From Arthrobacter sp. OY3WO11 (lineage in GTDB: Bacteria > Actinomycetota > Actinomycetes > Actinomycetales > Micrococcaceae): a DNA stretch of 64,000 nucleotides. Within the stretch, counting starts at the first letter, position 1; each line of letters starts with the position of its first letter. The position numbers were made by a program, and so were the translations under genes. The DNA is taken from positions 3,246,133 through 3,310,132 of the forward strand of contig NZ_LWLP01000001.1 of the NCBI RefSeq assembly GCF_001641125.1. The letters run 5' to 3'. Below, one piece after another: positions 44,317 through 52,960 of the stretch. Below the pieces are notes generated by a model. The model was not told the origin of the DNA and did no database searches. It was given only the letters and a program-made list of their open reading frames with translations.

Positions 44317-44528
44317 CCCTTCCGGATCGCCTGGCCGCGGACCACGATCCCGGCGATGTGCAGGGCCAGGCCCAGGCCGATCACGGGAAGGGATGCCGTG
44401 GCGAGGCCGGAGTTGCCGCTGGTGTTGCCTACCAGGTTGAGGATGATACCGACGGCGATCAGCCCCATCGCACTGAAAACCAGGACTTTATAGCGGGTCG
44501 GCGCGGTGGCCCAGAATTCGTTCAGCAC
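44304..44528 (-). CDS. Small two-helix membrane protein
   Basis: 74 aa with two membrane helices (about 15-34 and 43-63) and a basic C-terminus RGQAIRKGYKR. It may belong to the DUF3188 group, which I cannot confirm. The GTG start at 44528 has TAGACT exactly 6 nt upstream. Its 3' end overlaps the convergent SulP gene by 13 bp. Confidence 0.72.
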   Translation of the reverse strand: MLNEFWATAPTRYKVLVFSAMGLIAVGIILNLVGNTSGNSGLATASLPVIGLGLALHIAGIVVRGQAIRKGYKR

Positions 44529-44534
44529 CCCGCC

Positions 44535-44540
44535 AGTCTA
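44535..44540 (-). promoter_or_regulatory. -10 element, leaderless small membrane protein
   Basis: TAGACT, then GGCGGG, then GTG at 44528. GGCGGG may double as a weak ribosome site. Confidence 0.55.
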
Positions 44541-44585
44541 CCGGGGGCCGCGCCCGCAGCAGCGGCTAATTGCCGGGACGCAGGC

Positions 44586-45530
44586 TCAGAACAGCGCTTC
44601 CTGGACGGCCGGCACCTCGGACCTGTACTGGCCCAGTCCGATGCTGCGGCCCTTGAGTTGGCCGAGGTCCACCACGAACTCCAGCTCGGTACCGTCGATG
44701 GTTGCCAGGGCGAAGCTCCCGCACAGTGAAGTAATGGTGAAGCCGTGGGAGCCCGCCGCGAGGGCGTGCGGATACAGGTGCCGGCGGCTTGAGGAGCACA
44801 GCGGGTTTGCCAGTTCGGGCCGGTTCCAGGACTCCTCCACCACCTGGAAGCCCTCCGCGCCGGATCGGGAAACCACGCCGCGGGCGGAAGCGGCGAGGGC
44901 CGCGTTATGCCCGCTGAGCCAGCCGGCCGGGGCCGGGGAAGCCAGTGCGGCTGCCTTGGCTGCGGACCGGACCTGCTGCGGAAGCCCGGCCTCGCGTGTG
45001 ACCAGGTCCTCGAGGATCCGCACCACGCGTCCGTCGGCGGCGTGGGCGACATAACTGGCCGTTACGGCTCCCTGCTCCGCGAGGCGTTGCCATTTGCGGA
45101 GTTCCGCGGCCGTGCCCACCTTGCTGGCGCCGTTGGCGAAGGTGGCGACGTAGAGCCAGTGTGGCTGCATCAGGTAGCTGCGCAGCCCCGGCGGGACCCG
45201 GCCGTCCCGGTGAAAGTCGTGGATGAGCCGGGAGTCGTCCACCACGAAGCACCGCTCGCACTGGTGTCCGCGGACCGCGGGAGCCCGCCTGGCGCAAAGG
45301 ACGTGGTCCCGGTGGGCGGGGCCGTGCACCACATGGTGGCCGAGGCAGTGCTTCCCTTCGGAGGCGAGCCGGAAGCCCAGGCGCGTTCCGGCGTCGAGCG
45401 TTACGTTGTGGAAGGTGCCGTCCGGCGCCTGAAGCCGGAGGAACGGGCACGGCTCGACGTTCCCGCCGGCGGTTAGGTCCGGAGGCGCAGGCCAAAAGAC
45501 CCCGTGGACCAGATAGCGGGTATCGGTCAC
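44586..45530 (-). CDS. DUF2797-domain protein
   Basis: 314 aa. Conserved features of the family are a Cys/His cluster (HCLGHH, CARRAPAVRGHQCERCF, which could bind zinc), then HWLYVATFANGASKVGTA and EQGAVTASYV. The biochemical role is not known to me. The GTG start at 45530 has AGGAG upstream, preferred over an in-frame codon further out. Confidence 0.82.
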   Translation of the reverse strand: MTDTRYLVHGVFWPAPPDLTAGGNVEPCPFLRLQAPDGTFHNVTLDAGTRLGFRLASEGKHCLGHHVVHGPAHRDHVLCARRAPAVRGHQCERCFVVDDSRLIHDFHRDGRVPPGLRSYLMQPHWLYVATFANGASKVGTAAELRKWQRLAEQGAVTASYVAHAADGRVVRILEDLVTREAGLPQQVRSAAKAAALASPAPAGWLSGHNAALAASARGVVSRSGAEGFQVVEESWNRPELANPLCSSSRRHLYPHALAAGSHGFTITSLCGSFALATIDGTELEFVVDLGQLKGRSIGLGQYRSEVPAVQEALF

Positions 45531-45558
45531 GGGGTCTCCTGAAGTGAAAGCGTGTGTA

Positions 45559-46422
45559 CTACAGCGCCGGCTGCACCCCAAAGGCTACCGCGAGCTTCAT
45601 GATCTTTTCGGCGCGGCCCAGGCGGGGCAGGTCGGAGCCGTCACGGATGACGCGCCCGTTGGCTTCGAAGTCCGCCATGAAGTCGGTGGCCCAGGCGACG
45701 TCCGACGGCGTGGGGCTGATGACCTCGTTGATGACGGGGGTCTGGTCGATGGCCAGGCAGAGCTTGCCGGTCATGCCCATCATCACGGTGATGCCGGTCT
45801 GCTCGCGCAGGATGGGGTGGTTGGTGCCCACGGTGGGCCCGTCGATGGGGCCGGGAAGGTTGCCCACCCGGCTGGCGACGACGAGCTTGGCGCGGGGGTA
45901 GGCCATGGCCTCGGGCGTGGCAGCCATGCCCGTGTCCCGGCGGAAGTCACCGGAGCCGAACGCCAGGCGGAAGGCGCCCTGTGCCTTGGCAATGTTGTTC
46001 GCTTCCTCGATGCCCAGCGCGGACTCCACCAGCGGGATGACCGGCGTCTTGCCGTCCATGCGGTGGAAGCTCTCGGTCACCTGGTCTGCGGATTCGGTCT
46101 TGGCCAGCATGACGCCCAGGAGCCCGGGCGTGCCGCGCAGGCCCGCCAGGTCGTCGGCCCAGAAACGGCTGGTGGCGTCGTTGATGCGGACCCAGGCCTT
46201 GCCGCCGGCGGTCAACCAGTCCACAACGTTGTTCCGTGCGTGGTCCTTCTGCGACGGGTCCACGGCATCTTCAATATCCAGGATGATCGAGTCAGCGCGC
46301 GACACCGCGGACTGGTCGAACAGCTCTGTCTTCATGGCATTGACCAGGAGCCAGGAACGGGCGATTTCTGCTGGGATATTGCGTTCCGGCCTTACGGTCT
46401 CGGTGGCGATGGTAGACGTCAT
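45559..46422 (-). CDS. HpcH/HpaI-type aldolase, CitE-like lyase
   Basis: 287-aa TIM-barrel enzyme of the citrate-lyase beta subunit family. Motifs: SIILDIEDAVDPSQKD (metal-binding acidic site), WVRIND, IPLVESALGIEEANNIA and LAFGSGDFRRDTGM. Relatives cleave 3-hydroxy-3-methylglutaryl- or malyl-CoA-type substrates; no citF/citD partner lies nearby, so it is not a complete citrate lyase. The ATG at 46422 has TACGGT exactly 6 nt upstream. Confidence 0.88.
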   Translation of the reverse strand: MTSTIATETVRPERNIPAEIARSWLLVNAMKTELFDQSAVSRADSIILDIEDAVDPSQKDHARNNVVDWLTAGGKAWVRINDATSRFWADDLAGLRGTPGLLGVMLAKTESADQVTESFHRMDGKTPVIPLVESALGIEEANNIAKAQGAFRLAFGSGDFRRDTGMAATPEAMAYPRAKLVVASRVGNLPGPIDGPTVGTNHPILREQTGITVMMGMTGKLCLAIDQTPVINEVISPTPSDVAWATDFMADFEANGRVIRDGSDLPRLGRAEKIMKLAVAFGVQPAL

Positions 46423-46428
46423 GTATCT

Positions 46429-46434
46429 ACCGTA
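46429..46434 (-). promoter_or_regulatory. -10 element, leaderless CitE-like gene
   Basis: TACGGT, then AGATAC, then ATG at 46422. Exact 6-nt spacing and no ribosome site. Confidence 0.55.
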
Positions 46435-46526
46435 TCCGCCCCGCAACCCGGACACCGAAGAAAATGGCCTGCTTGTGGGGATCAATACGAACTAAACCCG
46501 ATATGACCGGGCCGGGCGGGATCTGG

Positions 46527-46574
46527 GTAGCGGCAAGTGTCGTTTTGAGCGCTCAAAACGACACTTACCGCTAT
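46527..46574. repeat. Intergenic palindrome, family A copy 2
   Basis: 24-bp arms with no loop, centred on GAGCGCTC. The left arm GTAGCGGCAAGTGTCGTTTT continues to the centre, and the right arm mirrors it with two wobble-type differences. It shares the AAGTGTCGTTTTG core and GTAGCG end with the copy at 5173-5220. Confidence 0.85.
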
Positions 46575-46588
46575 CTAGTTGGGATGGG

Positions 46589-47530
46589 TCAGGGGATGTT
46601 GCTGCCCCGCGCCGTGACCCAGAGTTTGTACCAGTCGGCCCGGGTCATGGTGCCGGCCACGCGGGCGGCGTCGGCACAGGCACGGATCCGTTCCGGGTTG
46701 ACCGTCCCGATCACCGGCGCGATGCCGGCCGGATGCTTCATCAGCCATCCCAGCAGGACGGCTTCGCCGGAACTGCCGTACTCCCCCGCCAGCCGGGCGA
46801 CGAGCTCGGCCGTGGCGGCATCTGCTGATGCCGGGCTTTCCGGTTCCGCCCCCGTGTAGAGGCCGCGCGCCAGCGAACCGTAGGCCTGCAGCGTGATGGA
46901 GTTGCGGACGCAGTACTCAAGCGTGCCGTGCGGGAAGCTGTAGTCCAGGTGCTCGGCGTGGTTGACCAGCACCTGGCTCTCCAGCCAGGCCCGCTTGAGC
47001 AGGCTCATCTCCAGCTGGTTGGCAACCACCGGGGTTTCCAGCCGGTCCTGGAGCGCCTCGATCTGCGCCCCGGACATGTTGGACACGCCCAGCTGCCGGA
47101 CCTTGCCTTCCGCCATCAGCTGCCCGACGGCGGCGGCCACCTCCGCCGGGTCCGCCAGGGGATCGGGGCGGTGGAGCAGGAGGATGTCCACATAGTCCGT
47201 CCGCAGCCGCTTCAGGCTTCCGTTGACCCGCTCCAGGATGGCCTCGCGGCTGAGGTCGTAGTGCGTCTGCAGCCCCCGTTCATTCAGCCGGATGCCGCAT
47301 TTGGTCTGGAGCCTGATGCGGTCCCGCAGCCCCGGCTGGGCGGCCAGGACTTCACCAAAGACTGCCTCAGACTTGCCGCTGCGGTAGATATCCGCGTGGT
47401 CGAACAGCGTGATCCCGGCATCCAGCGCGGCCTCGACCGCGGCGGCGGCCTGGTCCACATGCTCCGTTCCATGCGGCTCGTCAGACCAGCTGCCGCCCAG
47501 GCCCATACAGCCGTAAATGAGTTCCTGCAT
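46589..47530 (-). CDS. Aldo/keto reductase
   Basis: 313-aa NADPH-dependent oxidoreductase with an alpha/beta barrel. Catalytic tetrad pieces are visible: Asp and Tyr in FDHADIYRSGKSE, Lys in LQTKCGIR and His in LLLHRPDPLADP. It resembles the YdhF-type subgroup (RTDYVDILLLHRPDP, QVRQLGVSN-like KVRQLGVSNMSG). The substrate is unknown. It lies downstream of the alpha-glucosidase genes on the same strand, about 35 bp apart, so it may belong to the sugar operon. Confidence 0.9.
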   Translation of the reverse strand: MQELIYGCMGLGGSWSDEPHGTEHVDQAAAAVEAALDAGITLFDHADIYRSGKSEAVFGEVLAAQPGLRDRIRLQTKCGIRLNERGLQTHYDLSREAILERVNGSLKRLRTDYVDILLLHRPDPLADPAEVAAAVGQLMAEGKVRQLGVSNMSGAQIEALQDRLETPVVANQLEMSLLKRAWLESQVLVNHAEHLDYSFPHGTLEYCVRNSITLQAYGSLARGLYTGAEPESPASADAATAELVARLAGEYGSSGEAVLLGWLMKHPAGIAPVIGTVNPERIRACADAARVAGTMTRADWYKLWVTARGSNIP

Positions 47531-47564
47531 CAGACGGGCCGCCCTTCCGGGACGGGTACAGGCA

Positions 47565-49277
47565 TCAGCGCAGCCATGCGGTGGTGTTGCCTGGCAGCAT
47601 GCCGCCCTCCAGCGGTGCGCTGCTGACCAGGACGGTCCCCGCGGGGAGTTCGACGGCGGTGTCCCCGAAGTTGGTCACGGACTGCCAGCCGCCGGGGCGG
47701 CGGAAGTGCAGGATCTCAGGGTTGGCGTTCTCTATCCATTCCAGGTCCTCATCCGCCTGCAGTTCGTGGCGCAGCTTCATTGCGGTGCGGTACAGCTCCA
47801 GGGTGGAGCCTTCGGTGCCGTCCTGTGCCTCCACGGCGTACTTGCTGAACCAGTCCGGCTGCGGCAGGTGCGCGCCGCCGTCGCCGAAGCCGAAGGAGGT
47901 GCCTTCCACCTTCCAGGGCAGGGGAACACGGCAGCCGTCGCGGCCGATTTCCACTCCCTTGTTCCGGAAGAAGGAGGGGTCCTGGCGTTCGGATTCGGGG
48001 ATCTCCGCCACTTCCTGCAGTCCCAGTTCCTCGCCCTGGTAGAGGTAGGCGGATCCCGGCACTGCCAGCATCAGCAAGGTGGCGGCGCGGGCACGGCGCT
48101 CACCGAGCTCCACGTCCAGCTCCTCCTTGGGGCCGCCGGCAAGCAGCCATTCCTTGCCGTCCTGGCCCTTGCCGCCCGCCTTGCTCTTGGAAACCTGCGG
48201 CAGGCCGTAGCGGGTGGCGTGCCGGACAACGTCATGGTTGGAGAACACCCAGGTGGAGGAGGCACCGGTGGCGGCGGCCTCAGCCAGGTTGCGGGTGATG
48301 ATCTCGCGGAACTCATCGGCGTCGAAATCGGCCTGCAGCAGGTCGAAGTTGAAGGCCTGCCCGAGCCCCTGCGGGCTGGCGTAGCGGGCGCGGCGGGTGG
48401 CGTGCACCCAGGCCTCGGCCACGGCGGTGCGCGGTGGGTTGTACTCGTTGAAGACCTCACGCCACTCGGCGTACACCTCGTGGACCTCGTCGCGGTCCCA
48501 GAAGGGGTGCGTGCCGTCGTCGAAACCGTCCACGCCGGTGTTGGCGGCGCTCAGTTCCAGCTTGGACAGCAGCGGTTCGGTGAGGTCCTTGGTGAGGGCG
48601 TGCGCCACGTCCACCCGGAAGCCGTCCACGCCGCGGTCGGACCAGAAGCGCAGGGTCTTGAGGAAGTCGTCGCGGACCTCGCGGTTGGACCAGTTCAGGT
48701 CCGGCTGCTCCTTGGCGAAGATGTGCATGTACCACTGGCCGGGGGTGCCGTCCGGTTCGGTGATGCGCTCCCAGGCGGGGCCACCGAAGACGGAGTCCCA
48801 GTCCGACGGCGGGAACTCGCCGTCGGGGCCCTTGCCGTCACGGAAGATGTACCGGTCCCGGGCGGGCGAGCCCTTGGGCGAGACGAGTGCTTCCTTGAAC
48901 CACTCGTGGCGGTTGGAGGAGTGGTTGGGGACGATGTCCGCGATGAGCTTGATGCCGGCCCCGTGCAGCGCCTTGGCCATCTCGTCGAAGTCCGCGAGGG
49001 TGCCCAGCTTGGGATCGACGTCGCGGTAGTCATCCACGTCGTATCCGCCGTCGGCGAGCGCCGAGGGGTAGAACGGGCTCAGCCACACGGCGTCGATACC
49101 CAGCGCCTTCAGGTACGGCACCTTGGAGGTGATGCCCTTGAGGTCGCCGATGCCGTCGCCGTTGGAATCGGCAAAACTGCGCGGGTAGATCTGGTAGACA
49201 GCGGCCTGCCGCCACCAGTTCGGATCGGACAGGTGGCCGGAATCGGACAGGGTTGCCAGGGTGGCGGTGGTGCTCAC
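47565..49277 (-). CDS. GH13 alpha-glucosidase (copy 1)
   Basis: 570 aa hydrolysing alpha-glucosidic bonds in short oligosaccharides. The TIM barrel starts at WWRQAAVYQIYPRSFADSNG. Nucleophile Asp223 (GFRVDVAH), acid/base Glu288 (AVAEAWVH) and transition-state Asp349 (FSNHDVVRHATRYG) are all present. ADIVPNHSS is the usual region I. No signal peptide, so it works inside the cell after import. The GTG start has AAAGGAGC upstream; an operator-like TTTAGTATCTAAA lies 14 bp before it. A close paralog follows upstream. Confidence 0.93.
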   Translation of the reverse strand: MSTTATLATLSDSGHLSDPNWWRQAAVYQIYPRSFADSNGDGIGDLKGITSKVPYLKALGIDAVWLSPFYPSALADGGYDVDDYRDVDPKLGTLADFDEMAKALHGAGIKLIADIVPNHSSNRHEWFKEALVSPKGSPARDRYIFRDGKGPDGEFPPSDWDSVFGGPAWERITEPDGTPGQWYMHIFAKEQPDLNWSNREVRDDFLKTLRFWSDRGVDGFRVDVAHALTKDLTEPLLSKLELSAANTGVDGFDDGTHPFWDRDEVHEVYAEWREVFNEYNPPRTAVAEAWVHATRRARYASPQGLGQAFNFDLLQADFDADEFREIITRNLAEAAATGASSTWVFSNHDVVRHATRYGLPQVSKSKAGGKGQDGKEWLLAGGPKEELDVELGERRARAATLLMLAVPGSAYLYQGEELGLQEVAEIPESERQDPSFFRNKGVEIGRDGCRVPLPWKVEGTSFGFGDGGAHLPQPDWFSKYAVEAQDGTEGSTLELYRTAMKLRHELQADEDLEWIENANPEILHFRRPGGWQSVTNFGDTAVELPAGTVLVSSAPLEGGMLPGNTTAWLR

Positions 49278-49290
49278 AACGCTCCTTTTA

Positions 49291-49303
49291 TTTAGTATCT
49301 AAA
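49291..49303. promoter_or_regulatory. ROK-type operator candidate before alpha-glucosidase 1
   Basis: TTTAGTATCTAAA, an interrupted palindrome just upstream of the alpha-glucosidase start, in an A/T-rich island. Its CTAAA/TTTAG halves recur twice before the ABC importer and ROK genes (54314-54323 and 54402-54411). Confidence 0.6.
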
Positions 49304-49378
49304 TTTTTTATTGACCAGTATGTTCCGGCCGGGCGGGGAAGGTCAACAGCAATGCTGCCTGCCCCTCCGGACGCCGCT

Positions 49379-51058
49379 TCAGGCCTTGAGCCAGGCGGTT
49401 GATTCTCCTGGGAGCATGCCGCCTGTGATCCCGCCGCTGGAGATCAGGACCTCGCCGTCAGGAAGTTCGACGGCGGCAGTACCGAAGTTCGCCACAACGT
49501 GCCAGCCGCCCGGGCGCACGAAGTGCAGCACCAACTCGTCTCCGCTGTGGTTCCACTCCAGGGTCTCCGCACCTTGGAGTTCGTGGCGCAGCGCCAAGGC
49601 CTGGCGGTAGAACTGCAGCGTTGAGGTGTTGCTGGCTTCCTGGCTGCTGGCCGCGTAGTCGGCGAACCAGTCCGGCTGGGGCAGGTGGGCGCCGTTGGCA
49701 CCGAAGCCGAAGGATGGTCCCGAGGGTTCCCAGGGCAGGGGCACGCGGCAGCCGTCCCGGCCAAGGCCGTCGTACTCCGCGCCCCGGAAGAATGACGGGT
49801 CCTGGCGCTGGTCAGCGGGGATGTCCGCCACCTCGTGCAGCCCAAGTTCCTCGCCCTGGTAGAGGTAGGCGGAGCCGGGAAGGGCGAGCATGAGCAACGT
49901 AGCGGCCTTGGCGCGGCGGAGGCCCCCTTCCACGTCCAGCGCTTCGCGGGGACCGCCTGCTCTGACCCATTCCACCCCCGGCTTCCCCGGCCGCCCGTTG
50001 AGCGGTTCGAGACCGTAGCGGGTGGCGTGGCGGGTGACGTCGTGGTTGGAAAATACCCAGGTGGTGGTGGAGCCGGTGAGGCGTGCCTGTTCGAGGTTGT
50101 CGGTGATGATGGTGCGGAACTGGGTAGCGTTGAAGTCGGCCAGGAGCAGGTCGAAGCTGAAAGCCTGGCCCAGCCCTTCAGGGGAGGCGTACTTGGCGCG
50201 CCGCTCGGCCGTCTCCACCCATGCCTCCGCCACGGCAAATCGCGGCGGATCATATTCGTTGAATACCTTGCGCCATTCTGCGTAGATGTCATGGACTTCA
50301 TCGCGGTCCATGAGCGGGTGCGTCCCGGCGGTGCGGTCCATCGCGTCCAGTTCCTGCTTGCTGGGAAGCTCGGCGGGGAGGTCCTTGACGAGAAGGTTGG
50401 CCACGTCCACGCGAAAGCCGTCCACGCCCCGGTCGGCCCAGAAGCGCAACGTCGTGAGGAAGTCCGCCCGCACCTCAGGGTTGTCCCAGTTCCAATCCGG
50501 CTGTTCAGGCGTGAAGGTGTGCAGGTACCACTGGCCGTCGTCCACCCGGGACCAGGCCGGGCCGCCGAAAGCGGCTGTCCAGTCCGACGGCGGCAGTTCG
50601 CCGTGCTCACCCTTCCCGTCCCTGAAGTGGTACCGCTGCCGGGCCGGAGAACCCTTGCCCGCAGCCAGGGCTTCCTGGAACCAGGCGTGCCGGTTGGAGG
50701 AGTGGTTCGGGACAATGTCCACGATCACCTTGATACCCGCCGCATGCAAAGCCGCAGCCATTGCATCGAAATCTTCCAGGCTGCCGATCTTGGGATCGAC
50801 GTCGCGGTAGTCATCAACGTCGTAGCCGCCGTCAGCCAGGGCCGAAGGGTAAAACGGGCTCAGCCATACGGCGTCGATCCCCAGGCTCTTCAAGTACGGC
50901 ACCTTCGCGGTAATGCCCTTGAGGTCCCCAATCCCGTCGCCGTTCGAATCGGCGAAGCTGCGTGGATAGATCTGGTAAACCGCGGCCTGGCGCCACCAGT
51001 TGGTGGCGTCCGCGGGTCCGTTGTCGGCATGATGCGTCTGGCTGGCGAGGATGGACAA
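49379..51058 (-). CDS. GH13 alpha-glucosidase (copy 2)
   Basis: 559-aa paralog of the neighbouring gene with the same barrel start (NWWRQAAVYQIYPRSF) and catalytic motifs GFRVDVANLL, AVAEAWVETA and FSNHDVTRHATRYG. Cytosolic. I chose the TTG at 51058 because AAAGGGGAAA lies at good spacing and the N-terminus then matches copy 1 in length; an ATG at 51103 is also in frame without a ribosome site. It lies 56 bp after the importer permease gene and is likely co-transcribed with it. Confidence 0.92.
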   Translation of the reverse strand: MSILASQTHHADNGPADATNWWRQAAVYQIYPRSFADSNGDGIGDLKGITAKVPYLKSLGIDAVWLSPFYPSALADGGYDVDDYRDVDPKIGSLEDFDAMAAALHAAGIKVIVDIVPNHSSNRHAWFQEALAAGKGSPARQRYHFRDGKGEHGELPPSDWTAAFGGPAWSRVDDGQWYLHTFTPEQPDWNWDNPEVRADFLTTLRFWADRGVDGFRVDVANLLVKDLPAELPSKQELDAMDRTAGTHPLMDRDEVHDIYAEWRKVFNEYDPPRFAVAEAWVETAERRAKYASPEGLGQAFSFDLLLADFNATQFRTIITDNLEQARLTGSTTTWVFSNHDVTRHATRYGLEPLNGRPGKPGVEWVRAGGPREALDVEGGLRRAKAATLLMLALPGSAYLYQGEELGLHEVADIPADQRQDPSFFRGAEYDGLGRDGCRVPLPWEPSGPSFGFGANGAHLPQPDWFADYAASSQEASNTSTLQFYRQALALRHELQGAETLEWNHSGDELVLHFVRPGGWHVVANFGTAAVELPDGEVLISSGGITGGMLPGESTAWLKA

Positions 51059-51114
51059 GCAGTTTCCCCTTTCCGGGGTGCTGGAGTTCTTGATGGCGTG
51101 CATGCTGGCCGTAC

Positions 51115-52026
51115 TCAGCCTTTGACGGCGCCCTGCGTGACGCCGGCCATGACCCACCGCTGGGTAAAGAGGTAAGCCACGATAGCCGGAGCCATGGCCA
51201 TCAGATAGGACGCAAAGGACACGTGGTAGTTGTTGCTGAACTGGGTCTGGAACAGGTTCTGCCGCAGTGGAAGGGTTTGCAGTGCCGGGTCGGAGATGAT
51301 CAACGAAGGCATCATGAAGTCATTCCAGGCGTAGAGGAAGGCAAAAATGCCGACTGTTGCGCTCATCGGCGCCAACAGGGGGAAGATCAGTTGCCAGAAG
51401 GTCTGCCAGGTCGTGGCGCCGTCAATACGGGCGCTCTCTTCCAGTTCCATCGGGATCGACCGCAGGAAAGCCGTGAAGAGCAGCACGCTGAAGCTCAACT
51501 GGAACATTGTGGCGAGCAGGATCACGCCCAGCGGGTTGTCCAGGCCCAGGCGGCCGGTCATCTGGATTTGCGGCAGCGCTACGACCGGAAATGGAATGAA
51601 CATTGCTGCGAGCAAGTAGTAGAAGGAGTACCGGAACAACCTGCGTTCCCAGTTGCGCACAATCGCATACGAGGCAAATGCGGCCAGCACAATGGTCGCT
51701 ACCACGGTCCCTGCCGTGACCAGCAACGACATCGCCGCGCCGACGGGGAAGTTCGTCAACGTCCACGCCTGGACGAAGCCGTCGATGCTGAAGGGGGCAG
51801 GGAATGAGAACGCATTGCCGTCCACAGCCTGCCCCTGGGTTTTGAAGGCCATGGACACGGTCACGTAGAGCGGAAGCAGGACCGTGACGGCGCAGAGGAC
51901 CAGGATGGTGGTACCCGGCCAGTTCACCCGCTCTACCTTCAGGCCCGGGCGTCGTCGTCCGTGCCCGGCAGGGGTTGATTCGGTGTGGCGGAGTTCCTCG
52001 GCGGTGAGAGTTGAGGGTGTGGTCAT
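51115..52026 (-). CDS. Sugar ABC permease, MalG-type
   Basis: 303-aa inner-membrane permease with six predicted helices. The coupling motif that contacts the ATPase is EESARIDGATTWQTFWQLIFP in two parts (EAA loop: E-x-A-R-I-D-G-A). A cytosolic N-terminal tail of ~30 residues precedes the first helix. The ATG at 52026 overlaps the stop of the MalF-type gene by 1 nt. The ATPase is not encoded nearby and is probably a shared MsiK-type protein, as in other actinobacteria. Confidence 0.93.
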   Translation of the reverse strand: MTTPSTLTAEELRHTESTPAGHGRRRPGLKVERVNWPGTTILVLCAVTVLLPLYVTVSMAFKTQGQAVDGNAFSFPAPFSIDGFVQAWTLTNFPVGAAMSLLVTAGTVVATIVLAAFASYAIVRNWERRLFRYSFYYLLAAMFIPFPVVALPQIQMTGRLGLDNPLGVILLATMFQLSFSVLLFTAFLRSIPMELEESARIDGATTWQTFWQLIFPLLAPMSATVGIFAFLYAWNDFMMPSLIISDPALQTLPLRQNLFQTQFSNNYHVSFASYLMAMAPAIVAYLFTQRWVMAGVTQGAVKG

Positions 52027-52937
52027 TAGAGTGTGTTCCGTCCGCGAGTCAGCGACAGCTGCAGGAGAGAGATCAGGACAGCGACGACAAAGAAGATCGT
52101 CGCGTTGGCCATCTGGTAGGCATAATCGCCACCGTTGAAGCCGGCGATGACGGTCATCGCAATGCTTCTTGTTGAGGTTCCCGGGCCGCCGTTCGTGAGT
52201 CCAACGATGATGTCGTAAGCGTTGAGGAAGCCCTTGAATCCGAGAATGATGTTGATCACCACGTAGCCGGCCACAAGTGGAGCTGTGATCTTCAGGAGCT
52301 GCTGGAACTTGCTCGCTCCATCGATCTCCGCAGCCTCGTACACGTCCCCCGGAATGGAGACGAGGCCGGCAATATAGATCAGCAGCGCCCCGGGCACCGC
52401 CTGCCAGGCGGTAACCACCACGATGGCAATCCACGCAAGGTCAGGGTTTGCAAGGAGGCTCGTTTCCAGCCAGGTGATGCCTGCCGCCGCACCTGCAGCG
52501 GGCAGCGAGTTCGAAAACAGGAAGTTGAAAACATAGGCGATGATGATGCCGGAGACCACCATGGGGATGACGAAGATGGTACGCAGCGCTGTCTTCATGC
52601 GGATCTGCGACGTGAGCCCCACGGCCAGGAGGAAGGCGATGACGTTCACCACCAGCACGGTGACGATAGAGAAGCCGAAGGTGAACAGGTAGCTCTGCAG
52701 AATGGCCGGATCGCTGAATATTGCTATGTAGTTGGTCAGGCCGGCGAATTCCCAGTCGCCGATTCCAATGGAGTCCGTGAAGCTGAAGAAGATGCCAACG
52801 AGGCCGGGAACCGTGATCGCCAGGGTAAAGAGAACGAGGCTGGGCAAGAGGAAAAGGTAGAAGATCGGTTCGACCCGCCGCCTGCGGCGGCTTTCGGGGC
52901 GTGCCTGCCCCCGTCTGGTTGCTGTGGTGGTGGACAT
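52026..52937 (-). CDS. Sugar ABC permease, MalF-type
   Basis: 303-aa partner permease with six predicted helices after a basic N-terminus (ATRRGQARPESRRRRR). The EAA loop is EAAEIDGASKFQQLLKITAP. It forms a heterodimeric channel with the MalG-type protein. The start codon follows the solute-binding protein gene by about 20 bp, with AGGGAGCC upstream. Confidence 0.93.
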   Translation of the reverse strand: MSTTTATRRGQARPESRRRRRVEPIFYLFLLPSLVLFTLAITVPGLVGIFFSFTDSIGIGDWEFAGLTNYIAIFSDPAILQSYLFTFGFSIVTVLVVNVIAFLLAVGLTSQIRMKTALRTIFVIPMVVSGIIIAYVFNFLFSNSLPAAGAAAGITWLETSLLANPDLAWIAIVVVTAWQAVPGALLIYIAGLVSIPGDVYEAAEIDGASKFQQLLKITAPLVAGYVVINIILGFKGFLNAYDIIVGLTNGGPGTSTRSIAMTVIAGFNGGDYAYQMANATIFFVVAVLISLLQLSLTRGRNTL

Positions 52938-52960
52938 GTGTCTGGCTCCCTTGTTCTGCG

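Noticed and set aside
45559..46422. Complete citrate lyase
   Set aside because: Only a CitE-like protein is present; no citF, citD or citC neighbours.
47517..49295. 592-codon open frame opposite alpha-glucosidase 1
   Set aside because: Antisense shadow; composition is Val/Gly/Ala-rich without domains.
49835..51175. 446-codon open frame opposite alpha-glucosidase 2
   Set aside because: Antisense shadow of a gene with complete GH13 motifs.
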